Notes: generated from the sequence alone by a model not told the origin. Positions 23,111 through 36,489 are shown, numbered from the stretch's first letter. The stretch is DNA of 64,000 nt from Diplonema japonicum (GCA_964019335.1 OZ025649.1:620001-684000); one strand, 5' to 3'. Translations and numbers: made by a program.

Positions 23111-26100
23111 ATGAGCAAAGAGTTCACCTGCAGGTCAAGGGGGACCATTGCGCACCACGCAGAATGGGTGCATGAAGACGGTAGTTCCCAAGACGTCATG
23201 ATATGCATGGACTGCGGGTTGGTACTGGCCGACATGTCTGGGACAATTCTGAAGCTGATATCGCTTGATGGCATACAAAGGATAATACAGCTCCGGACTA
23301 CCCCAGTGAAACTCATCTTCGAGTACCCAAACACTAGGATCTGTCTTGTCCTCAAGAACCACGACCTGAACAAACTCACTTCCGATGACATTATTGCGAA
23401 GTACAATGAGATGCGACAGAATGGCGCCCTGCCACCTGTGGACGTAGAGGTCGACGACAATGCACTAAACTTCTCAGATGTGAGGCAGAACGAGGTAATT
23501 GCCTCAAAGAAATACCACGTGGAGTGCACAGTGGTGCCCAGCGAAAAGATGGGGATGACAATGGAAATCGTTGATGACACGATTCGGATAACAGCCGTCG
23601 AGCCCAATAGTAAAGCGGACGAAGCAGGCGTCCAAGCCGACTCGGTTCTTCTCAGTATCAACGGCAAGGTTGTTGCCACTAAAGAAGAGGTCTCTAGCCT
23701 CATTGATAGCTCGATGCAGGATGGCATCAAGCTCCGCCTCCGGCTCATCTCCCCCAACCCGCCCCTCATAAGACCCGAGACGCAGCCGGTTGGTGATAAA
23801 TTTCACATAGAGTGTGAAATCCCACCCAGCAGCACTCAAAAGATGGGAATGGTACTCGAGACCATCGACAAGAAGCTGCGCATCAAAGCCATCGAGCCCA
23901 ACAGCCTCGCTGAAGCCGCGGGGGTGCAACCCGGGTCCACTCTCCTCAGCGTCAACGGCACGTCAGTCAGGACGCAGGATGAAGTTATTGGACTTGTGGC
24001 GAGCGCCGGGCAAGCAAACGAGGCTGTCCGCTTCCGTCTTCTATCACCGAGGTTGCCCGCAACACAGACAGCACCCAAGTCCTCCACACCGAAGGAGCAG
24101 AGCAGTGTCAAATCGTCAACCCGCTCAAAGAAGAAAGACGTCATGAGGCCTCTCGACTTCGGTGACCGTACCAAAAGGGCGTTGATTGTATTCGTGAAGA
24201 GCCAAAGTGGGAAGTCCAAGCACGACCCTGCCAACGACACGCTGCAAGTATACTGGGCGCTGCGGGACGCGCTAGGAAAGGAGCAGGTGACGTACCTCAC
24301 TGATGCTGATGTGGGGAGCGACGTCATCTCGGCGGCACCGACAAAGGAGAATATCCTGAAGGCACTGCAGTGGCTCTGCCGATGCGATCCTACAGACTCC
24401 CTCCTCCTCATTACCATCGGCGACACGGGCCCCGATGCAGGGATCATGCCTGTAGACGCCTCCACTGCGGGGCCCATCACCAAGTATGAGGTGGTGTCTG
24501 CCCTTGACACACTCCCTGCCACCGTGGGGGTCACCATACTCACCGACACGACCAGCCCCATTGCGTCGCTGGGGCACACTTACCAAGAACGAAGTGATAT
24601 CCCAGTCCCCATTTGCAACATCACCATATTAGGGGTGGCAAGTTCCGGGCACAAAAGGAGAGGTCTGCCGCTTGGGGTTCTCAGTTGCTGCTTCACGGCA
24701 GCGAAAAGCCTCCGGACGGCCAACTTCGTGGTGGCTTGCTTGGAAGCACCGCAGGTATGAAATAATATATAATAAAGCACACCACACAACAGTACCTGCT
24801 GATCATCACGAACTACCCTTTCGACTTCAGCACATACCTTGGTGCGGACTCTCAACTGCACGTTGGCGGTGGGTGGTTCAAGGTAAAGCTTGACCCGATG
24901 GAAACTCCGGAGTACGCAAATTGGCTGGAGTCCTTCTCGAAGGTGTACTGCCCTAGGGATGGGGCCGCATTGGTTGCCAAAGCAAAGGGAAGGGAGACAC
25001 GAGTGGTGCAGAAGGTAATTCGAAAGTTTGCGAGGTCAAAGCAGTGGGAGGTTGAGGCTTTGAAGAAGATGACGGGGCTGCTGCACAGCGCACTGCACAG
25101 TGATGTTGCAGACAACAACGCTGCTTACGAGGTGATGGAGCGCATGCTGTCACAACACATTTGGGACGACGTCAAAGTTCAGTACGAAGAACGGTACTCC
25201 GAAAGCCTTGTCGCTCTGATGCACAAGCGCTTGAGTGAACCTGAGCTCGCCGAGTGCACGTCCATCCTCCTCTCGTACGGGGTGACTGTGGGCGAGGATA
25301 ACTCTCGTCGATCCATTTCAACGATCAGCAGGCAGTCATCCCTGTCAAGTGTGTCATCAAAGAGCAGCAAGGGCACTGTCAACCCCCCCTTGCCCCCATC
25401 ACCTCCGCCTGTAATTTTTAAGGTGCCTGTCTGCGACGCTGGCACAGAGACAGACGCACTGCCAGAACCAGAACCCAAGATCGAAACAAAGATTATCGAA
25501 GTAGAAGTCGAGAAACAGCCAGAGCGGCCACCAACAGCTGACGCTGGGATGCAACACGGCATGTCTGTTCATATCAGCAAACAGGAGGGAAGCAAAAGGA
25601 CGGGACTCGAAGTACGCGAAAACACCGTCATCGGTGTGCAGAAGGGCTCCGTTGCCAGGGAGCGGGGCATCCGGAAAGGGATGGTGGTGGTCAGTGTTAA
25701 AGACAGGGAGGTGACGCGGAGTGACAATGTGCAGAACATCATCGAAAGCTCGTCCATGGGGTCCTTCTCGATGGTGGTCGCTGATCCGGTCGGAGGCTTT
25801 TCTAGCAGGACTTCGGAGGTGTCTGCTTTCTCCTCGAAGTCCTCTTTGAAGGAATTGAAGCGGTCGCAAATGATGTCTGAGCACTCCGAAAAGCATTACG
25901 AGAAGGTGTTGGCAGAGTCGGCTCGATCCTCGAGCACTGTTGTGAGCACACGCAGTGCGACAGAGCTGACGCTCAGATCGGAGAGCGAGAGTGTGGCCAG
26001 TGGTTCTCTCGCTGAGTCGTATGGGATGCTGGCTAGCTCGCCGCCTCCACCGCCATCATTAGGGAGGTCTAAACAACCAAGAAACACGCATCCATCGCCA

Positions 26101-26625
26101 ACTATGAAGCAGCCATATGGGGTGGCGGTGCAGAAGCCCCAGCTGCAGCAGTCGTATGCCTCGCAGCAGCGTGCAAGGGTGCCTGCACCATTTGTGCAAG
26201 GGAAGAGCGTGCAGAGTGAGTATGAAGAGGACGATTTTTTGAAGATGGTGAGTAAGGATTTGGAGATCGCAGAAGGCATCTTGGCAGGGCTGCCACGGCA
26301 CCCAGCAGTGGGGCGGGGGCTGGCACACACGAAGTCACTCCCTCAGACAACAGTGCAGTACACATCCGAGCCACCGTCGCCACTGCCGCCGCAAGTACAG
26401 AGTTCACCTCCACACCCACACCAGGTAGGCGGGTATTCTTCTTCAGGGGTGTACTCACACCCCCCGGTCTTAGGCATGCTGCATCCTGATCAGCAGAGTA
26501 TTAGCTCTCCAGACAGACCTGCTTATCTTTCGGTGGGTGTGCCTCAGAACAATTCTTCCCTCCCCCCTGCCCCTGTTAACAGAGACGATGATGTCAAGTC
26601 TGTGCTCTCAATGTATGATGACTAG
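23111..26625 (+). CDS. Multi-PDZ protein with a catalytically dead metacaspase-like domain
   Basis: Exons 23111-24754 and 24793-26625 give 1158 residues. Two PDZ-like domains (about 140-218 and 235-318) share KMGM near the first strand and EPNS--EAGVQ---LLS-NG. A caspase-fold segment (about 354-490) shows the metacaspase pattern PTKENILKALQWL, but the catalytic His motif (normally GHG) reads GDTGP and the Cys motif (normally DSCHSG) reads TDTTSP. The His and Cys are therefore absent. A third PDZ-like domain lies near 805-880. The rest is Ser- and Pro-rich and probably disordered. No membrane segment is seen. It probably acts as a scaffold rather than a protease; partners are unknown. Confidence 0.8.
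24755..24792 (+). other. Spliceosomal intron, 38 nt, phase 0
   Basis: CAG|gtatga to cacaacag. Unspliced, the frame ends two codons past the junction; spliced, it continues for 610 codons through a segment with no upstream start of its own. Confidence 0.85.
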
Positions 26626-26636
26626 TTTTTGTGGGT

Positions 26637-26667
<31 letters not shown>

Positions 26668-27322
26668 CCTTTAGATTTTCTTCGTTACTCTGTTCTTATT
26701 ACTTTTTTCATTGATAGCTGATTTTTTACGCCCTCTCATCGCTGAAACAAAAAGAGAAAAAAAAAAAAAGAAAAAAATTGTAAAGAAACTGAAAAATCAG
26801 GTTGAGAATGCGACACGAATCTCCTTCAAAAGATATAAAATGAAAACATCAAAAGCACGGTTGCCCGTCCCAAGGCCTGCCTTTAGACTGGAGTTTTTTT
26901 TTTGTGGTTCCCTTTTTTTTTGTATCCCACTCCGTTTTTCTTACAGAAGAAAGTTTCTCACCTGTTGTACTACTTATCACCCCCCCCCCCCTCCCTTCCC
27001 ATGTTCCTCAACAAAAGAAAAGCTCCTGGGGTTTAGTTTCCCCAATCTCCGCTCCTTTTTTTTTCTTCTTTTGCTAGCGAAAGAATCAAGAAGTCGGGGT
27101 TCATCACCCACTATTTGTACAAAAAGAAAAAGGAAGAGAAAAAGAAAACCCCCATTCCCCCCCTTGTTCGTTTCCTCCCCGCTCCCCTCAAATATATCTT
27201 TCCCAACCCTTTTGTTGTACAATTATGTGAGAAGAAAAAAAGAGGAAGGAAAAAAAAAAGGAGGGCGTGGGGGTGGGGTGTGTGGGGGTCTACCCCGTTC
27301 CCCATTCCAAGAAAAAAGAAAG
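26626..27322. other. Intergenic low-complexity region
   Basis: A T-run at 26641-26667 is followed by A-rich and C-rich tracts. It reads open in the kinase frame but with homopolymer-encoded residues only, so it is taken as 5' flanking DNA. Confidence 0.65.
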
Positions 27323-30019
27323 ATGGAAAGCGAGAAGCCATTCGAGCCATGCACCTTCAGGCAAGGTCGGTATAAGAAGATACGTGACATAGGCCACGGG
27401 GCCTACTCCCATGTGATGCTAGTTTTCGATGAAGTGAGTGGAGACCAAAGGGTCATTAAGCGTGTGTACGACTCAGACGCAAACGCGTGTAATGAGGTGG
27501 AGATATTGAAGAAGATCAAAGATCATCCGAACATCGTGAAATTCTACGACTCCTTCACCGAGAGGGAAGGCAGCACCAACATCCTACACATTGTAATGGA
27601 GTACTGTGAGGGCGGTGACCTCGCACAGTTTCTGAAGGACAGGAAAAAACCGTCCTGGATCGACAACGTTACCTTAGAGAGATGGTGCCGGCAGCTGTTG
27701 GAGGCCGTCGACCATCTTCACGAGCTGAACATCCTCCACCGGGATTTGAAAACCGCCAATGTTTTTGTCACAAAAGACAACAATCTGAAAGTAGCAGACT
27801 TTGGCATTTCCAGATCTCTCTCCCGGACACAGTGTGCAACAACTATGGTAGGCACGCCCTACTACATGGCTCCTGAGGTCGTGAACCTTAATGTCCAGAA
27901 TGGTTATAACGCTAAAAGCGATGTGTGGTCTGTGGGGGTTATCGCGTACGAGCTTTGTTCCTTGGATCTTCCCTTCCCTGGTGCCAACGTCCTTGCTGTT
28001 GCAAACGGTATTATGAGTAATAGGCCTGCTGCGCTGCCTGACCACATACCTCATAAGATTAAAGAGCTTACCTCTGAAATGATGCAGACAGCTGCTTCCA
28101 AGCGCCCCTCCATCGATGAGGTTCTCCAGCGTTATATCTCAGCCACCTCGTCACCCCTCACCACCTCCCCTGTCAAGGCACCACGCCCTGTGCCCACTTC
28201 GCCCCGCATCCTCGTTAGGAACAAAGTCCGCGCTTCTTACAACAACCGGAATTCATCAAATGTCTCTGCGCATCACAAGCCAGTCGAGAAGAAGCGGCGT
28301 GCGGGGCCCGGTTTCAATCTCAGCAGCTCCATGAACAGCTCCAGCGCGTCCCAAAGAGCGCCGCCCTCCGCCGTCAGGAGTAAAAGCGCAGGAGAAGACC
28401 GACAGCCTAAAGCGCAGCATCTCAACGCCCTACCTTCTTCGAAACAAGCAAAGGGAGCCCACAAGGAGCCTTCAGCAAGGGTGCGCTCTGTCACCGAGAA
28501 GGCGAACGAAAGAGAAGCGAAAGGCCTCAGCACGGCGGACAGGAACGGGAAAAGGATCGACAGACTGAACATGCTGCTGAAGCAGGTGTGTTGGATTGAA
28601 GAGAAATAAAAGAAAAAAAAAAACAGGAAAAAGAAGATGAGATTCGCCGGCTAGGGCACCTGGCACCCACGCCACGCGGGGCACGTGTTATCTCATCGGC
28701 AGACTCTACTGCTGCTGTCGCATCCACTGCCACCATCAACACCTCTGCAGCCACTTCGGCAAGCACTTTGCTCCGCAGCAGCAGCATCAAGAGCAACAGC
28801 AGCGACGAACCAACACCTGACCCCGCCCCACAGCCACAGAGGGTTTCCTCAGGGCCTGCATCCCCCCCAGCGGGCGCCTCAGTTGTCCGAGAGGAGGACA
28901 TCCTGTTGCTTCTGAGACAAGGCGACGCGGTATGCACAAACTCCCACAAACACACAAGCACACACACAGCTCTGCCCTAGACTGAACAGAGAACTGGCCA
29001 CGCGTGCCCTGGAGGATGCCAAGGGTGACGTGCCGAAGGCCATGTATGTCGCAGAGCGCCAATCATTAATCAACTACAGGAACTCTCTTTCTCAGGGCCA
29101 CATGCGGCAGAAGTACAGAATGCAAGTTAAAGAAAAGAAAGTAGCGTGGCACAGACCTGAGGAGTACGAACGGGACAGCGGGAGCCCCAAGGGCCTCATG
29201 GTGCGGGGCGTGGGTGTCAGCCCCCGACCGACGTCACGAGCAATGCTCCGATCGAGTACCATCGAAACAGCTAAAACTCAGGTGAGCCCGGCTCCTGTAG
29301 GGAGACGGGTGGGGAAGCATAGCGGAGTGCAGCAGCCCCCGACCACGCCGAGTGGGCATCCTATAAAGCGGGAGGCAAGTCAGGTGGGAGCAGGGAGGCA
29401 ATCTGGGGGAAACCCCGCCCCTGTGGGGTTGGGGAATGGGGCACAAGGGAACCACTCTCCGGTATCGGGAGCCGGGGTGGTGACAGGGGCGGGTATTAAA
29501 CGACGGCCAGTAGTGAGAGAACGGGCAAACACTGATGTACGAAAGAAAGCACCTGTGATAGGGTCGCCTCTCAATGCACAAGGCGCACTGGGTGCTCAGG
29601 GGGACAAGAAGAAACAGCCGTATGTCCCGAACGTGGAAGTCCGCCGGAAGCTTGCAGAGCACAAGAAGGGGATCACGAATGCCAGACCAAAGGTGGACAG
29701 GCGGGCTGTCGCTGAGGCATGGATGCAGAGGCAAGACACGGGGGGGGAAAAATTCACAGACGGCGTAGTGATCCTCCCCAAGCACCTACGGAAGGGCGAA
29801 GAAGGTGAGTGCTGTGAAGAGATCCTCAACAGCAGTGACCATGGTTCCTCTCTGAACACCTCGCACGCTTCTGCAGGGTCGCCCTACGGCCCCCCCCTTG
29901 CTGCGCCCCCTGTCGATGATGTGCGAAGACTGAAGGAAGAAAATGAGAAACTCCGCAAGCTCCTGAAGCTCTCCAACAGGGACGCAGCCGCCCTCATCCA
30001 GCAGGAGATGCTTAACTGA
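27323..30019 (+). CDS. NEK-like serine/threonine protein kinase with long C-terminal extension, three exons
   Basis: Exons 27323-28585, 28627-28929 and 28970-30019 give 871 residues. The kinase domain covers about 19-275: Gly loop GHGAYSHV, ATP-binding Lys46 in VIKRV, catalytic Asp141 in HRDLKTANV, DFG Asp159 and GTPYYMAPEV. The order and the YN-KSDVWSVGV string resemble NEK kinases, which act at basal bodies, flagella and in mitosis. The ~590-residue tail is Ser/Pro/Arg-rich and low in complexity, ending with a short coiled coil (RRLKEENEKLRKLLKL). The start is the first ATG after low-complexity flank and lies just before the domain. NEK assignment is moderately firm; an active kinase is very likely. 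Confidence 0.9.
28586..28626 (+). other. Spliceosomal intron, 41 nt, phase 0
   Basis: CAG|gtgtgt to aaaaacag. It contains an in-frame TAA; splicing joins LLKQ to EKEDEIRR. Confidence 0.85.
28930..28969 (+). other. Spliceosomal intron, 40 nt, phase 0
   Basis: GCG|gtatgc to acacacag. A later AG at 28979-28980 would break the frame, so the first acceptor is preferred; it yields RQGDA joined to LCPRLNREL. Confidence 0.75.
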
Positions 30020-30623
30020 GGTTAGAGATAACGAAAATAAGAATTGTTGTTTAATAGTAGATTCGGGTCCTCAATGTTCTGTTCCGTTTAAAAAAAAAAA
30101 AAGAAATATATTTTTTTTGGCGAACCCATCCCTGGGATTTAATAATTCAGTTCAAGACGTAGTCAAAAAGAATATATATTCCCCCCCCCCCCCCCCTCTC
30201 TTTCTCCATTTATTCCCATTGAGTGCTGTAGATATAGATAAGAAGCCGTTCCTCTCCAGAGAAGAAGAAGAAGAAAAAGGGGGGAAGGTGCGAGTTGTTT
30301 CAATTTTTTTGTCTAATAGTTTTTCTTCTTTCTTCCCACACCCCCTCTTTACTAGATGTTACCGCATAAATACAAAAAAAAAAAGAAAAGCGGCCCCACA
30401 ACGCACAAGCATTCCTCTTTTTTTTTTTTTTTTTTTTTTTTCCCCCTCTCCCTCTGACCCTCTTCTCCTTTACCTGTTTAGTATCTCACTCTATTTTCTT
30501 CTGAACAAAAAAAAAAAAAGCTTTTATAAAAAAAAAAGGGGGGGAAAAGAAATGTGCGGTACCCCAAAAGAAATTTTGTGCCCTGTAGGTTAAATACCTC
30601 GCACTCCCCCCTTCCCTCCCCTT

Positions 30624-30658
<35 letters not shown>

Positions 30659-31417
30659 AGTGCCTCTCAAAAGTTTTTTTTTTTGTTTGGTTGCGTTCTT
30701 CCAAAGGTCAATACCGGTGGTTTTTCGGACGCCATTTTAAAAAAGTTGAAATCTTCTTTTGTATCCTCTCAGCAGAAAGCGTTGGTGTGATCGCAACAAT
30801 CTGAAAGCAGAAGATGTTTTTTTTTTTTTTTCACTTTTTTTTTTCGGGATGCCACTACTAAAAAAACGAAAAAGGAATTCTTTTTTAGCCTTTTCTGCAG
30901 GCGGTTTTGAGACTTTTGGAAAAAAAGCACGACCATATAAAAGTTTTTTTTTTCCACCTTTTCTTCATTACTCTTCGCTCACTGCGAGGGGGGGGGGGGC
31001 ATACTTACACCTATGGTGTAATTATGAAATCCCTCACACCGTTTATTACCTGCCGTCACGCCCTACGCCCACCTATCGGGAATGGTCCCTATAGCTGACC
31101 CCCGTGACATTGAAAAGCATATTTTTCAAGCGGAATAGAAAATGACAAAAAGAAGGGAAAAAAAAAAAAGAAAAGAAAAGCTGTAGCGCCAGTGAGTGAA
31201 TCAAAAAAAATGATGAAGGTGAGCAAAATAGTATTTTTTTTTTCTCCTTCTCCTTTCTTCTTTCTTCCTGTAATTTGCTTTTTTTTTTTTTTTTTTTTTC
31301 TCCTTTCTTTTCTTTCTTTCTTATCTTCTATTTTTCTATCCATTCGCCGGCTGTCTGTCTTCACTATGATTTTTACAGTAATTTTTTTATAAAAAAAAAA
31401 GAAGAAAAAAAAAAAAA
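30020..31417. other. Intergenic low-complexity region
   Basis: Many T-runs of 15-30, C-runs (30181) and a G-run (31007) occur, with no coding or RNA gene recognised. The T/C-rich stretch at 31230-31400 probably serves the cyclin gene as its splice-acceptor region. Confidence 0.6.
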
Positions 31418-31915
31418 ATGCTCGTTGACACCTATTCGGATTTGGTGAACGAGTCCTGCTACACGCCCTTGCTGGAGGCAGCTTCTGCAGCTTTGATAAA
31501 AGCTCTTGAACAAGGTGAGGAAGGGGAGGAGGGGGGTGAGTACTTTGAGTTCAACACAGTAGGGAAGGTGGTATGTGGCCTTGAGAGCTACGTGGCAAGG
31601 GTGGCTCAGTTCATGAAGTGCAGTGAAAAGGCTCTTCTGAGCGCATTCGTCCTTCTCGACAGGACCGCAAGTCTTATCCCCCTTACAAGGCTGAACGCAC
31701 ATAAGCTCTTCTTTACTGCAGTTGTCCTCACCGTAAAATATGTTGACGACCTTACCTACAGCAATAGTTACTATGCAAAAATCGGTGGTATCCATGCAGC
31801 ACAGTTGTTTCACCTCGAGGCCACTATGCTGAAGGCGCTGGATTGGAGGGTGCATGTCGACCCAGCTGTTCTGAAGCATTATGAAGACGTGTTGCAATGC
31901 AGTGTTATGCATTAA
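31418..31915 (+). CDS. PHO80/P-type cyclin
   Basis: This 165-residue single-domain cyclin is close to the short euglenozoan and plant P-type cyclins. The core reads LNAHKLFFTAVVLTVKYVDD, then YYAKIGGI, then an LE-TMLKALDWRVHV helix, which is the PHO80-like version of the cyclin box. It would bind and activate a cyclin-dependent kinase, in nutrient or cell-cycle signalling. The ATG follows directly on an A-run and is the only sensible start; family members often begin with such a short acidic N-terminus. Confidence 0.9.
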   Translation: MLVDTYSDLVNESCYTPLLEAASAALIKALEQGEEGEEGGEYFEFNTVGKVVCGLESYVARVAQFMKCSEKALLSAFVLLDRTASLIPLTRLNAHKLFFTAVVLTVKYVDDLTYSNSYYAKIGGIHAAQLFHLEATMLKALDWRVHVDPAVLKHYEDVLQCSVMH

Positions 31916-34399
31916 AGAAAAAAAAAAAAAAAAAAAAAAAAACTGCTTTTTTTTTAAGGGGGGAGAGAGAGGGGGGCATCGTGCGATGGAAATGGGGGGG
32001 GGGGGGGGGGGGGCAGTATCGATATAGCATCTCTCTTTTTTTTTTTGTGATTAACAAATACAAAGAAGAAGAAGAAAAAAAAAGAGTGGTAGCACATGCA
32101 GTAATTATACCAGGATTAATACTGTGTGGTAAAAACCCAACTCTTTTTTTTTTTTATTTAAGTCCTCTCTCTCTCTTCCCCCCTGTTTGCAACTATGTTA
32201 TCGAAGACACTCTTCGGCTTACATATGGAAAAAGAAATTTTTTAAGATTTCAAAAAAGAAGGAGAAAAAAAAAGAAAAAAAAAAGAAAGAAAGAAAGAAT
32301 GGCTTTTTTCGAAAAAAATATATTTCAATTAAAGAAAAAGAAAAGAAACCGGATCCCTTATCCTTTCGTTTCTCAACAAAATGACAAAAAAAAAAAAAAA
32401 GAAAGGTAGGATTACCTCCCCCCTTCCCCTCCCCTTTCCCCGAGGACAAGCTGACAAGGCCTGCTGCAACAAGAAAGAGTGTCCCTATTGTGTTTATGGG
32501 CCCTTCTCCTTCTCAATGTTTTCTCTTTTTCCTCTTGGTCTCTCTGTCTCCTAGTTCCCCCTTGGAACTTGTAAAGATGAGGTGAGGGATTATCTTTCTC
32601 TCTTTTTTTTTTTTTTTTTTTTTTTTTTTCCTTCAGAGGCGGTGTGTAAGAGCATTACCTCACCCCCCTTTTTTTTTTTTTACTCCACCCACTACAACAC
32701 CTATCACACACGAGATAACTTTAAGTTACACAACTTGTCGGCTGCTCACTTTGCACAAGCAATATGCTGGTTTTTCCTTGTAACAGTGCTGATAGCCAGC
32801 CAAGGCCTGCCTCATGGCCACTAACCCGGGGTCTTGAAGCCATGAGAGCGGCCTTGGATGTGAGACGTAAGCTACTCCAAAGAAATTTTAAGAAAAGAAA
32901 AAAGGAAAATTTTTCAAGCTTCCCAATAGTTGATTTTGGGGAGACAACCAAGGCAAGATCATACTTCTTCCCCCCCCCCTTTTTTTTGCTGGGAGGTCAA
33001 AAGTAAGTTTATCCAGAAAAGAAAAATGAACATAAAGATGCTGAGCTTGTAAAAAGTTCTCCTTTCCCCCCCCCCTTTTTTTTTCTAAATATTTTTTTTC
33101 TTCCAAAATTCCTGCACTAGTGTTATTTCAGAAATATATTTCGTCTGTGAAGAAGAAGAAGGGGAAAAAAAATGTTGGGAGTAGGAATATTTTTTTTTCT
33201 TCTTCCGGTTTACAGTATAGTTCGTGGTAAGTTCCTTACCCGGGCATATTTCTGAGCTAGGTGTTTCGAATTTCTTGCATCTTTTTTTTTTTTGTTTCAA
33301 CTCTCTATTTCTCTTTTTCTACCCACGTGTGGTTACACGTTTGTGTGCACAAACATTCTTCTAAAACTCTTTTTTTTTTCTTCTCTTTTTCTTCTTTCCA
33401 TGTGTGTGTTCTTTCTAAGGAGGTGAACAGGGGATTTTAACAAAGATTTGTACCCCGACCCTGAAAGAATAGTTTTACAGAACTGCAGGGGGGGGGGGGG
33501 GGGGGTACAGAATGGCAACATGTGAAGGCCTCTTCTTTTTTTTCCAGACTCAGCAAAGATATAAAAAAAAGTCATTTTGAGTACCCTTTACTTCAACGCA
33601 CTACTAACTATCTCTTTCTTTTCTTTTTTTTTTTTCTCATGGGTATGGGAGAAATGGCAAAAGAAAAAAAAGAAAAAAAAGAAGAGTAAAATAAAAAAGA
33701 AAATACATTGAAATGGGGAAAATAAAAAAAAAAATACATTCAATTGACAAAAAAAAAAAAAAAAAAAAAAAACTGAAAAAAAAAAACCCTCGTATTTCAA
33801 AATTATCGAGAACTTAAAAAAAAATTGTCTACCTGACAAAAAAAAAAAAAAATGGGGAGGGGATAATAATTTAGAATATGGTGAAAAGGGAATGCATTTG
33901 TTTATTACACTTAATTTTTTTTATTTTCCCCATTACCCCTTTCTTTTTCTTACACTCTACTTGAAAAGGGGGGGGGGGGGGGGGGGGGCATACCCTATTG
34001 CTATATATAATATATATTTTTTTTGTCTGCCGATACAACACAACAACTACTTTTTTTTTTTAATGCGCACAAAGAAAGAAGGGAAAAAAAAGAAGAAAAA
34101 AAGAGTAGACAATCCTAGGTGTAGCATCTGGTCATAGGCCTTCCCATCTTCTGACACGAACTTGAAATAAAACACCAATACCAGGGGGGGTAGGGCATGT
34201 CTTCATTACAGCGAATCACTTTTTTTTTATTCTTCTTTTATAGGGAAGGGGCAAGTGGGGATCTCTTACTTTTTTTTTTTTTTCCCCCTCGCACGCGCCG
34301 GGGTTTTCGGCGGCGATTGCACAAAATCTTATTGGTTTTATATTTTTCTTTTTAGATTCCCTGCCCCTCTCTGGGAATATTCTTTTATTTGTTGTCTAT

Positions 34400-34435
<36 letters not shown>

Positions 34436-34988
34436 CCCGTTTCTTACTCTGCCTAACTCTCTTCTTCTTTTTTTTTTCTTCTTCTCCCAACAGTTCTGGA
34501 CCAAATACTAGCTACTAGCTACTACGTACTAAACTTTCGCAAGCTTTTTAAAAAACCTTTTTTTTTCTTTTTTTTTTTGCACGAGCGAACTACAAATCAA
34601 GAAGAAAAAGAAAGAACAGAGAAAAGAGTAGGTACTTTGAAATGGTCTTGTTGACTTCAGTTTAATTTACACCTTTTTTTTTTTGATGAAACAGAAATAC
34701 TTGGTCGATTCACAATTTTATGAATGGGCTCGCCCACAGAGCAGTGCTGGATCCTGTGTAATCTGCGATAAACAAAATTCTCTCCCCCCCCTTTTTTTTT
34801 AAACTTTGTTTTTAATGGTTCTAGTCGGTGAGCACCCCCCCACCCCGCACACTGAATATTTTAACGGTTTTTAAGCCCAGCTCTGGGTAGTTCCCTGTCT
34901 TTAGGGAAAACAAAGAGTAGGGAATGGTTTCATTGCTACCCTTGAGTGCTGTGAAGTACCTCGCTTTTAAAAAGAAATTGTTTTTTTT

Positions 34989-35110
34989 TTGCAAGAACGA
35001 GTCTTTGACTTGTCTAAACAAAAGGGGAACGTTGGCAACGTGTTTCGGGTTGACAAACTTCTCCAGGTTTTACCCGGCACGTACAAACAACGGCCAGTTC
35101 CTCTTTTTTT
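34989..35110 (+). repeat. Dispersed repeat family A, copy 1
   Basis: Starts caagaacgagtctttgactt, passes ggcaacgtgtttcgggtt and ctccaggttttacccggcac, and ends aacggccagttc followed by T-runs. Related copies lie at 40380, 40613 and 55697. Confidence 0.7.
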
Positions 35111-35645
35111 TTCTTTCCCCTATTTCTCCTCTCGATTTTTTTTTTTTCCTTCTTTTTTTTTTACTTCCATTCTATTTATAGTTATATTTTTTTTTCTTTC
35201 TTCTTTTGCATAAAACTCAGAAAAATGGCAAACAAAAATGAAAAGAAAGAGAAGGGGGGGGGGGGGTATGAACATGAAAGCAAATCTTATAAAAGAGATT
35301 TCAAAAAGAAAAAGAAGAAAAAGAAAGAAAATAAAGAAAAATGACAGACAACACACACACACACTTCTATGATCCCTCTTTTTCTACCCAACACGAATTC
35401 ATCTTTTTTTTATTCCAAATACTAGCTTTACATATTGTAATCCTGTCCTGCTGGGATAAGCTCGGATTGGCATATACTTTATGTTTTTTTTTTTCCCTTC
35501 TTTTTTTTTTCACAACAAACAACTATTGCCACCTTTTTTTTTTTTTTAAAAAAAAGAACTTTGAAAAGATACAAAAGAAAGGCTCCATTAGCATACCATG
35601 AAGCTCACATTAAAGATCTCCTGAAGAAAGATGGTACCTCTATAT

Positions 35646-35648
<3 letters not shown>

Positions 35649-35728
<80 letters not shown>

Positions 35729-35738
35729 CCTCTCTCCC
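35649..35738. repeat. CT/TC dinucleotide microsatellite
   Basis: About 40 uninterrupted TC units followed by C-rich tails. It is a pure simple repeat. Confidence 0.95.
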
Positions 35739-36489
35739 CCCCCTTTTGGTAATTCAGAAATGGGAGTTTTTTTTTTTTTTTTTAACTACAGCAAAACTGT
35801 TCCGCCCTGGTGGTGCTTCCTGCTGATTCCCTTTGATGTCGCCTCTACACCTTTCAATGTTAGGTTAAAACCCGTTATATTGCACCTATTTTCCTCGTTC
35901 TCAAGTTCTCATGAAAGCGCGTGGTTTTTTTTTTTTTTTTTTTGCTTCTCCTTCGTTCCCTCCCTCCTGCCGACGACATAGGTTTAACTAGGTGGGGATT
36001 ATCACTGACTCACTTTACCTCAGGAAGTACCTTTGAACATATTTTCCATGTGCTGACCGGTAGATGACCGTTGGTGGCAATAGGCGGTGTAAAAACCTTT
36101 TTTTTTCTTCATTCCCTTTTTTTTCTTGCGAGTTTCTTCTTTTCTTTTTCTTATTCTCTTCTTTCTTTTCTTGTCACAGTGATTTTTTTTTTCTTCTTTT
36201 TTTCTTCTTTTTTTCCTTCCCAGTATTAACAATAGGTATATTGTCAGTACTAAAAAGTCTGTCAGCAGCGCAAGTTGATTTTCTTTTTTAATCTATTCAG
36301 GCCTTGACATCAGCTGCAGCTATTAAAAATCTGCCCATACAAGCGATAAATTTTTTTTTAAAGTTCGTGAATGCTATTAATAAAGGTCCCGGCGGATACG
36401 AGTACCCAAAAAATAGAACAAGAATACTTATATTAATTTGTTTTGTTTTTTTTTTTTTTTTTTTTGTTTTGTTTTTGTTTTTGTTTTTA

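Noticed and set aside
22549-23769. 406-codon antisense frame
   Set aside because: Spans a LINE end, intergenic DNA and the start of the PDZ gene; no coherent protein.
26711-27322. In-frame extension of the kinase upstream of 27323
   Set aside because: The extension encodes homopolymer-derived Lys, Phe and Pro runs and the ATG at 27323 begins a normal N-terminus close to the kinase domain.
35631-35752. Ser/Leu-rich frames over the CT tract
   Set aside because: Direct translation of a pure dinucleotide microsatellite.
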